From an uncultured Alphaproteobacteria bacterium (GTDB taxonomy: Bacteria > Pseudomonadota > Alphaproteobacteria > Rickettsiales > UBA1997), in contig CAJBXX010000256.1 in assembly GCA_903959715.1 (NCBI GenBank), positions 1-12,171 of the forward strand: a DNA stretch of 12,171 nucleotides. The letters are read 5' to 3'. Positions within the stretch are counted from its first letter, which is position 1, and each line of letters opens with the position of its first letter. Position numbers and translations under genes: made by a program. Positions 6,954 through 12,171 of this stretch are shown here, piece by piece. A model generated the notes under the pieces. That model saw only the letters and a program-made list of their open reading frames with translations, searched no databases and was not told the origin of the DNA.

Positions 6954-8960
6954 ATGACAAAAATTACAATTACAATCGACGGCGCTCATCGCGAGGAAAC
7001 TCGCATCGCCGTTCTTGATGGCAGTGGCAAGCTTCTAGATTTCGATCGCTCCGCTCTCGCTATCAAACAAATAAAAGGCAATATTTATTTAGCTAAAGTT
7101 ACCCGAGTTGAGCCTTCGCTTCAAGCGTGCTTCGTTGATTACGGCTCTGATCGTCACGGCTTTTTGCCTTTCGCCGATATTCACCCCGATTTTTATCAAA
7201 TTTCGGAAGTTGAGCGTCAAAAACTTCGTGAGTTAAATATCATTCAACCGCAAAAAAATGAAGATGATGATCTAGTAAATTTGCCAAATTCTGCTAATGC
7301 TAAAAATCAAGAAGACGAAGGTAGTGAAGATGAGTCGATAACTACGGGAGCTTATTCGGTTGAGGATGAGCTGTCGGGTTATGGTGGCAATATTTATAAC
7401 ATTCACAAAAGATATAATATTCAAGAAGTAATTAAGCCGGGGCAATTAATTATTGTTCAAGTTGGCAAAGAGGAGAGGGGAAATAAAGGTGCCTCAATGA
7501 CCACTTATATCTCAATCGCTGGCAAATATTGCGTTTTGATGGCGAACACTCCAAACAAAGGTGGAGTTTCTAAAAAAGTTGATAATTTTCGTGATCGAAA
7601 AATTTTGCGTTCAATTTTAAGTGAAATAAATATTGGCAATGATCGCTCGGTAATCATTAGAACCGCAGGCGTTGGCAAAAAACCCGAAGACATAAAGCGC
7701 GATTGCGAATATTTGAATCGCTTGTGGGATACAATCAAGGAAACTTGTACCAATTCTAAAGCTCCATCTTTCATTCATGCCGAAGATGATATCATTCGTC
7801 GTTGCATTCGCGATATTTACAACGAGAATGTCAGCGAAGTAATTGTTGAAGGCAAGGAATCATTTGATATTGTGACAAATTTTGTCAAATTAACAATGCC
7901 CAACGCCCCACAAAATATTAAACTTCACGAAGATAGAGTTCCGATTTTTAATAAATATCGCGTCGAACAACAAATTTCAGCACTTTATGAAAAACAAATC
8001 GCACTTCCTTCGGGCGGATCAATTGTTATTGATCATACCGAAGCTTTAGTCGCAATCGATGTCAATTCGGGTCGTTCTACTAAAGAATCCGGAGTTGAAG
8101 AAACCGCTTTTACCACTAATTTTGAAGCCGTCAAAGAAATCGCTCGTCAACTGCGTTTACGCGATTTGGCTGGTCTGATTGTGATTGATTTTATCGATAT
8201 GTATGATCAAAAACATCGTCGTAATGTTGAAAGAACTTTACGCGATGAATTACAAAATGATCGTGCTCGTATTCAACTTGGCAGAATTAGTGTTTTTGGA
8301 CTTCTAGAAATGTCGCGTCAACGCTTGGGAGCGAGTTTTTTTGAAACCATCACCGAGCCTTGTAAAAACTGTGGTGGAACCGGCTATGTTCGTTCGGTAG
8401 AAATTTTGGCAGTTTCAATTTTGCGTGCAATTCGCCACGCTTGTGCCGATAAACAAGCGGGAGTAATTTATATTTACGCCACCGCTGAGACCATCGCTTA
8501 CATCATGAATTTCAAAAAATATGATATAATTTCAACCGAAAAAAATTATAATGTTCATATATTTTTGCAACCAAGCGAAGAGAATGGTTCGCAAGGTTTT
8601 AGCATCAAGAAAAGAAAAAATCTTTCTGAAGAAGAAAGAAGAGAAATTGAAATGGAAGTTACGACCGGAAAAGTTAATCAATTAGACATTGAAAAAAGTT
8701 ATTTTGAAAGCTTTGGGCGTGAAGAAAATTTAGAAAATGACAATGATGATTTTGTTAAACCTATTTCTGAAAATCACGAAAGAAATCATCATCAACATAA
8801 TCCTAATAATCGCAACAATCACAACAACAATCGTCGTAACGATAATAATAAAAGAAGGAATAACAACAACAATCGTCGCAACGACAATCGTTATAAAAAT
8901 TCTTATTCCGAAGAGGGTAAAAAAAGTAAATCAATATTTTCTTTTTTATTCGGAAAATAA
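6954..8960 (+). CDS. rne: Ribonuclease E/G with Asn-rich C-terminal tail
   Basis: RNase E/G is the single-strand endonuclease that starts mRNA decay and processes stable RNAs. The 668-residue product opens with the MTKITITIDG start and an S1 RNA-binding region (about 38-190) split by an acidic insert (102-140), as known for alphaproteobacterial RNase E. The DNase I-like catalytic part follows, with metal-binding aspartates D369 (VAIDVNSGRS) and D412 (LIVIDFIDM), then GLLEMSRQRLG. The zinc-link pair C470 and C473 (CKNCGGTG) supports tetramer assembly. After residue 560 the chain is charged, and residues about 615-650 are an Asn/Arg/His-rich low-complexity tail; the end is SIFSFLFGK. The tail is far shorter than the enteric degradosome scaffold. 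A 453-base leader with a hairpin precedes the gene, and GAGGA marks the start. Confidence 0.96.
   Translation: MTKITITIDGAHREETRIAVLDGSGKLLDFDRSALAIKQIKGNIYLAKVTRVEPSLQACFVDYGSDRHGFLPFADIHPDFYQISEVERQKLRELNIIQPQKNEDDDLVNLPNSANAKNQEDEGSEDESITTGAYSVEDELSGYGGNIYNIHKRYNIQEVIKPGQLIIVQVGKEERGNKGASMTTYISIAGKYCVLMANTPNKGGVSKKVDNFRDRKILRSILSEINIGNDRSVIIRTAGVGKKPEDIKRDCEYLNRLWDTIKETCTNSKAPSFIHAEDDIIRRCIRDIYNENVSEVIVEGKESFDIVTNFVKLTMPNAPQNIKLHEDRVPIFNKYRVEQQISALYEKQIALPSGGSIVIDHTEALVAIDVNSGRSTKESGVEETAFTTNFEAVKEIARQLRLRDLAGLIVIDFIDMYDQKHRRNVERTLRDELQNDRARIQLGRISVFGLLEMSRQRLGASFFETITEPCKNCGGTGYVRSVEILAVSILRAIRHACADKQAGVIYIYATAETIAYIMNFKKYDIISTEKNYNVHIFLQPSEENGSQGFSIKKRKNLSEEERREIEMEVTTGKVNQLDIEKSYFESFGREENLENDNDDFVKPISENHERNHHQHNPNNRNNHNNNRRNDNNKRRNNNNNRRNDNRYKNSYSEEGKKSKSIFSFLFGK
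8823..8888 (+). repeat. Imperfect direct repeat coding NNNRRNDN twice
   Basis: Two 24-base units, 8823-8846 and 8865-8888, both encode NNNRRNDN. They differ only at two synonymous third positions (CGT/CGC and GAT/GAC). An 18-base spacer rich in AAT and AGA codons separates them. They make up most of the low-complexity tail of RNase E and suggest local duplication with the protein sequence kept. Confidence 0.75.
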
Positions 8961-8967
8961 ATAAATT

Positions 8968-9019
8968 TAGTGAAATATTTTTTGAGATTAAATTTTGAAA
9001 AATATTTCACTATTTTTTT
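8968..9019. terminator. Shared terminator between convergent rne and pgpA
   Basis: A perfect 15-bp inverted repeat, TAGTGAAATATTTTT (8968-8982) with AAAAATATTTCACTA (8998-9012), encloses a 15-base loop. It is followed on the plus strand by seven T (9013-9019). It begins 8 bases after the rne stop, and its T-run reaches into the pgpA stop codon. On the minus strand the helix is followed by the AT-rich run AATTTATTTATTTT, so it may end both transcripts. The stem is AT-rich but long and exact. Confidence 0.75.
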
Positions 9020-9590
9020 AATTTTGACAATTTATTAATGAGAAAAATTGAGAATTTAAAGTGAATTTGTAAACCACCAAAGTAATTACTCCCGCAATTA
9101 TTCCACACATTATATCATCAAACATAACGCCAAAAGAATTTTTGATTTTACGATCGCAAATTCCAATTATCCACGGTTTTTTTATGTCAAAAAATCTAAA
9201 CAAAATGAAGCATAAAAATAAATAAATCATAAATTTTGGTTGATTCAAAATATAAATATCTCGTCCCGAAAAATTAAAAATTTCAAGAGCGATGAAAATG
9301 CCGACGGCTTCATCAACCACAATCGATTTGTGATCAATGTCTTTAGAATTTTTTATTAAATGATATTTGGGAATGGCGTGAAATGAATAAGCACAAAGTA
9401 AAATTGTTAAAATAATCCAAAAGAAAAATTGGATAATTATTGGATAATTATTGGTTACGAAATAATCATTTATAAAAAACCAAAATAACATTGCGCCAAT
9501 GGTGCCGAAGGTTCCGGGGGCTTTTTTTGCTTTGCCACAATAAAAAAAAGTTAGAATTAATTCATTAATTTTAGAATATTTTTTCGTCAT
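9018..9590 (-). CDS. pgpA: Phosphatidylglycerophosphatase A
   Basis: PgpA removes the phosphate from phosphatidylglycerophosphate to give phosphatidylglycerol, at the inner membrane. The 190-residue product carries the family motifs in order: CGKAKKAPGTFGTIGA (18-33), IVVDEAVGIFIAL (90-102), FRFFDIKKPWIIG (131-143) and FGVMFDDIMCGI (153-164). The acidic residues of VVDE and FDD that bind metal are kept. The usual Pro after KPW is Ile here, a minor departure. Four hydrophobic spans are visible. The gene lies between rne, with which it converges at a shared terminator, and metZ, from which it diverges; the pairing with rne has no obvious functional link. Confidence 0.93.
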   Translation of the reverse strand: MTKKYSKINELILTFFYCGKAKKAPGTFGTIGAMLFWFFINDYFVTNNYPIIIQFFFWIILTILLCAYSFHAIPKYHLIKNSKDIDHKSIVVDEAVGIFIALEIFNFSGRDIYILNQPKFMIYLFLCFILFRFFDIKKPWIIGICDRKIKNSFGVMFDDIMCGIIAGVITLVVYKFTLNSQFFSLINCQN

Positions 9591-9603
9591 AAATGTTGAT
9601 TTA

Positions 9604-9633
9604 TTGTGTATTTGTAAAAATAATTTTCATAAT
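9604..9633 (+). promoter_or_regulatory. Possible promoter of metZ
   Basis: TTGTGT (9604-9609) and CATAAT (9628-9633) are 18 bases apart. The -10 match is good (5 of 6), the -35 poor (3 of 6). Transcription would begin near 9640, just before the hairpin at 9644. AT-rich DNA gives such matches by chance, so this is a weak call. Confidence 0.25.
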
Positions 9634-9643
9634 AGTTTTATTT

Positions 9644-9702
9644 CTTGCAAAAAACAAATTGTTTAAATATTTTATTAAAGAAGATTAAATATTTAAAGCA
9701 AG
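9644..9702 (+). promoter_or_regulatory. Structured leader ahead of metZ
   Basis: An 11-bp helix, TTTAAATATTT (9662-9672) with AAATATTTAAA (9687-9697), is extended directly on its 3' side by GCAAG (9698-9702). GCAAG pairs with CTTGC (9644-9648) across a 13-base bulge on the 5' side. The structure ends 9 bases before the metZ ATG, so it could hide the start site and regulate translation. I compared it with the SAM-II riboswitch, common ahead of met genes in alphaproteobacteria, and do not see that consensus. Confidence 0.4.
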
Positions 9703-9711
9703 AGCTGGGTT

Positions 9712-10914
9712 ATGAACTATAAAAATAAAAACATAGATTTTTCCAAGGTTGGAGTTGAAACCAAAATGATAAGAGGCGGTTCTTTAAGAAGTAATTTTGG
9801 CGAAACTTCCGAAGCAATTTTTTTGAATTCGGGTTTTTGTTATAATTCCGCCGAAATTGCCGAAAGTCGCTTCAATGGCGAAGATCCAGGATTTGTTTAT
9901 TCGCGATATGTTAATCCTTCGTTAAAAATACTTGAAGATAAATTGGCATTACTTGAGGGTTGTGAATCGGCTTGCGTCATGGCTTCGGGCATGTCGGCGG
10001 TTTTTGCTTCAATCATGTGCCAAGTAAAAGCGGGTGACCATCTGATAGCTTCGCGAGTTTTGTTCGGTTCGTGTTTTCATATCGTCACAAAAATTTTACC
10101 AAATTATGGAATCGAAGTTACTCTTGTCGATGGCACTAATCACGATGAGTGGAAAAATGCATTCAAAAAAAATACCAAAGTCGTTTTTATCGAAACGCCA
10201 GCCAATCCAAATTTAGAAATCATTGATATAAAATTCGTCGCCGATCTTTCTAAAAAGTGGGGCGCGAGCCTTATTGTCGATAATATTTTTGCCTCTTCTT
10301 ATTCGCAAAATGCTTTTGATTTTGGTGCCGATGTTGTAGTTTATTCAACTACAAAACATTTTGACGGGCAGGGCAGAACCTTGGGCGGAGCGGTTTTAGG
10401 CTCACAAAGTTTTATCAAAGAAACTTTATTACCATTTCATCGTCACACCGGTCCAGCGCTTAGCCCATTTAATGCGTGGATAATTTTTAAAGCCTTGGAA
10501 ACCTACCAAATGCGGATGGAAAGACATTGTGCTAACGCTAAAAAAATTGCTGAATTTCTTGAGGAAAACACTAAAATCCAAAAAGTTTATTATCCCGAAT
10601 TAAAATCACACAAACAATTTAATATCGCTCAAAAGCAAATGAAAAATGGTGGAGCGATGATCGCCTTCGAGACCGTCGGCACTAAAAAAACATGCTTTAA
10701 TTTCATAAATTCACTGCAAATTATTGACATTTCCAACAATTTAGGTGACGCAAAATCATTGATTACTCATCCTTCAACGACCACTCATTCAAATATTTCG
10801 CTTGAAGATCAAAGAAAGATTGGTATTAATGAAACTATGTGTAGACTATCCGTTGGCTTAGAAAATGTTGAAGATTTAATCAATGATTTAAAAAGTGGAT
10901 TGGATAAAATTTAA
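9712..10914 (+). CDS. metZ: O-succinylhomoserine sulfhydrylase, PLP-dependent
   Basis: MetZ joins sulfide to O-succinylhomoserine to make homocysteine, the direct sulfhydrylation step of methionine synthesis, in the cytosol. The 400-residue product is a full-length Cys/Met-metabolism PLP enzyme. Landmarks are YSRYVNPS (63-70), the phosphate-binding ASGMSA (91-96), ETPANPN (161-167), D190 in IVDNIF and the PLP lysine K215 in YSTTKHFDGQGRTLGGAVLG. The DGQGR stretch after the lysine favours MetZ over MetB, MetC and MGL, which lack it. No other met genes are in the window, so the source of succinylhomoserine is unknown. A structured leader precedes the start. It is 11 bases ahead of yajQ and probably shares its transcript. 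Confidence 0.9.
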   Translation: MNYKNKNIDFSKVGVETKMIRGGSLRSNFGETSEAIFLNSGFCYNSAEIAESRFNGEDPGFVYSRYVNPSLKILEDKLALLEGCESACVMASGMSAVFASIMCQVKAGDHLIASRVLFGSCFHIVTKILPNYGIEVTLVDGTNHDEWKNAFKKNTKVVFIETPANPNLEIIDIKFVADLSKKWGASLIVDNIFASSYSQNAFDFGADVVVYSTTKHFDGQGRTLGGAVLGSQSFIKETLLPFHRHTGPALSPFNAWIIFKALETYQMRMERHCANAKKIAEFLEENTKIQKVYYPELKSHKQFNIAQKQMKNGGAMIAFETVGTKKTCFNFINSLQIIDISNNLGDAKSLITHPSTTTHSNISLEDQRKIGINETMCRLSVGLENVEDLINDLKSGLDKI

Positions 10915-10925
10915 TTTTTTTAATT

Positions 10926-11417
10926 ATGCCAAGTTTTGATATTGTTTCTAAAATAAATATTCAAGAAGTCGATAACGCCGTTAATTCCGTGCTTCGCGAG
11001 CTTACCAATCGTTATGATTTTAAGGGGGCGGTTTTTAGCGTCGAATTAAAAACCAAAGAAAATATTATCAACATTAGCGCCGACAGTGAATATAAGCTTG
11101 AAGCGGTGCGTGATTCATTAAAAGTTTTTGCCACAAAACGCGGAATCGATGTTAAAGCTCTCGAGTTTGGTGAGCCACAAAAAGCTGGCGGGACAACGCT
11201 TAAACAAGAAATAAAACTTAAAAATGGTATTGAGCAAGAAGTTGCTAAAAAAATAATTAAACAAATTAAAGATTTAAAACTAAAAGTTCAATCATCGATT
11301 AAAGGCGATGAAATAAGGATTGACGGCAAAAAACGCGACGATTTACAAGAGGCAATGAATGTAATTCGAACTGCGAATTTTGATATTCCTTTGCAATTTA
11401 TTAATTTCAGAGAGTAA
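10926..11417 (+). CDS. yajQ: YajQ family nucleotide-binding protein
   Basis: The 163-residue product matches YajQ over its whole, usual length: MPSFDIVSKI at the start, VDNAVNSVLRELTNRYDFKG (16-35), VFATKRGIDVKALEFGEPQKA in the middle and IRIDGKKRDDLQEAMNVIRT near the end. YajQ proteins are cytosolic, made of two ferredoxin-like folds, and bind nucleotides; in Xanthomonas and Pseudomonas a member binds cyclic di-GMP and affects gene expression. Whether this one does so is unknown. It follows metZ by 11 bases and precedes the 158-residue ORF by 3, so the three probably form one operon, though no shared function is evident. Confidence 0.96.
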   Translation: MPSFDIVSKINIQEVDNAVNSVLRELTNRYDFKGAVFSVELKTKENIINISADSEYKLEAVRDSLKVFATKRGIDVKALEFGEPQKAGGTTLKQEIKLKNGIEQEVAKKIIKQIKDLKLKVQSSIKGDEIRIDGKKRDDLQEAMNVIRTANFDIPLQFINFRE

Positions 11418-11420
11418 AGT

Positions 11421-11897
11421 GTGAGTAGGCAAATTCCACCAACAAGAGATCCGCCCCCAGCCATTCTATCTGAGTCACGAGAATTAGTGCGATCAAGTTC
11501 GCAAGAAATAGCGCGATCCCCTAGAAATAATTTTTCAATTGGTAATTTTTCAAGGGGTATTTTTGGTGTTTTATTTGGTCCTGGAATTTTTGTTGGAACC
11601 GCATTGAATTTTGCATTTATTTATGTTCCGACAAAATTTCTCTATGTCGTTGATCTTAAAAGCAGAAAGACCACAGGAAGTGTTCTAAGGACTTTTTTTA
11701 GTGATGATAGATTTCTCGAAGGGGTTACGAAATTTTTTGAAGGAGCTTTTGGATTGGGTGCTAAAAAATTTTTAAAGGATCCATATCAAGATTTATTTCA
11801 AGAGAGTAAAAATTTGATAACGAATTTCTCTCCAAGTCCAATTTCTTTTGAGAAATTAGATGCGGATCATGACATAACTAACAAAATGAAAGGCTAA
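11421..11897 (+). CDS. Hypothetical protein with one hydrophobic region
   Basis: I do not recognise this 158-residue product. Residues 1-40 are Pro/Ser/Arg-rich and probably disordered. Residues about 44-77 are hydrophobic and Gly-rich (GIFGVLFGPGIFVGTALNFA, then FIYVPTKFLYVV), and could form a membrane span or hairpin. The rest is a mixed, Phe-rich soluble part (TKFFEGAFGLGAKKFLKD). The start is GTG, 3 bases after the yajQ stop; the reading frame has no ATG until near its end, so GTG is the natural choice, with AGAG six bases upstream as a weak ribosome site. Arg codons here are mostly AGA and AGG, unlike rne, which favours CGC and CGT. That fits a recently acquired or lineage-specific gene, but the sample is small. 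Confidence 0.6.
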   Translation: MSRQIPPTRDPPPAILSESRELVRSSSQEIARSPRNNFSIGNFSRGIFGVLFGPGIFVGTALNFAFIYVPTKFLYVVDLKSRKTTGSVLRTFFSDDRFLEGVTKFFEGAFGLGAKKFLKDPYQDLFQESKNLITNFSPSPISFEKLDADHDITNKMKG

Positions 11898-11957
11898 TTC
11901 TCATTTTTCTCTTCATTTTTTTCATTATGTCTAAATCCGAAGTTTGGAGTTCGAAAA

Positions 11958-12167
11958 TTAACCGCCTCCGATAAAATGAACAATTTCAATTTTGGTATTT
12001 TCGTTTAAAAGTATTTTTTCAAAATCTTGCGGATTAATTATTTCTAAATCCTTTTCGATGGCTATTTTTTTAGGGTCTAAAGCCAGATCTGACAACAATT
12101 GAGAGATATTTGAATTTTCTTCAATTTCCCGCAATTCGCCATTTAAAAAAATTTTTATTTTTGTCAT
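11958..12167 (-). CDS. thiS: ThiS sulfur-carrier protein
   Basis: ThiS is a ubiquitin-fold carrier whose C-terminal Gly-Gly is adenylated by ThiF and charged with sulfur for thiazole formation by ThiG. The 69-residue product has the right size, begins MTKIKIFLNGE, contains the ISQLLSDLAL helix region and ends EIVHFIGGG, with the required terminal Gly-Gly. MoaD is the main alternative, but the IKIFLNGE start and the EIVHFIGGG end fit ThiS better. On the minus strand the next gene downstream would be to the left, and none lies there on that strand. thiG is therefore not directly downstream, as it often is; partners may lie right of the window. Confidence 0.88.
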   Translation of the reverse strand: MTKIKIFLNGELREIEENSNISQLLSDLALDPKKIAIEKDLEIINPQDFEKILLNENTKIEIVHFIGGG

Positions 12168-12171
12168 TTTA

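Noticed and set aside
7505..7774. An 89-codon minus-strand frame inside rne
   Set aside because: It is antisense to the conserved catalytic region of RNase E and has no recognisable motif.
8737..8964. A 75-codon frame overlapping the rne 3' end
   Set aside because: It is the shifted reading of the AAT/AAC-rich repeat, giving an Ile/Thr-only chain; not a gene.
9591..9711. SAM-II riboswitch ahead of metZ
   Set aside because: The expected pseudoknot core and conserved 3' segment just before the start were not found; only a plain bulged hairpin is supported.

Overview
The window is AT-rich DNA with standard-code bacterial genes. The protein families point to an alphaproteobacterium, and the composition and gene set suggest a reduced, probably host-associated, Rickettsiales-like lineage. 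Pointers are the low G+C, an alphaproteobacterial-type RNase E with an acidic insert in its S1 region, a NuoJ tail rich in Lys, a DUF4116-type repeat protein, and the poverty of Shine-Dalgarno sites. MetZ, YajQ and ThiS suggest more retained metabolism than in Rickettsia itself. The lineage assignment is inference; no rRNA is present.

Layout. At 1-370 lies the 3' end of dnaK with a strong intrinsic terminator; no dnaJ follows. At 567-1662 a compact same-strand trio encodes an XRE-type DNA-binding protein, a 67-residue single-span membrane protein and a stand-alone CheY-like receiver. At 1874-4468 come nuoH, nuoI, nuoJ and nuoK, four subunits of respiratory complex I, without nuoG upstream or nuoLMN downstream. 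The nuoK stop overlaps the start of a gene for an exported 466-residue protein with about seven 25-residue DUF4116-like repeats. A glycerophosphodiester phosphodiesterase-like gene converges on it, and the two genes share the four bases TTAA that hold both stop codons.

A 453-base gap follows (6501-6953). It holds a long branched-free hairpin and leads into rne (RNase E/G), whose product ends in an Asn/Arg/His-rich tail. rne and the convergent pgpA (phosphatidylglycerophosphatase A) meet at a perfect 15-bp inverted repeat that can serve as a terminator. Divergently from pgpA, metZ (O-succinylhomoserine sulfhydrylase), yajQ and an unrecognised 158-residue ORF form a likely operon, preceded by a structured metZ leader. 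A ThiS sulfur-carrier gene on the minus strand closes the window.

Most of the window is housekeeping: protein folding, respiration, RNA decay, phospholipid synthesis, and methionine and thiamine sulfur chemistry. The least explained parts are the XRE/membrane/receiver trio, the repeat protein coupled to nuoK, the leaders of rne and metZ, and the 158-residue ORF. I see no CRISPR array, transposon, tRNA or rRNA.
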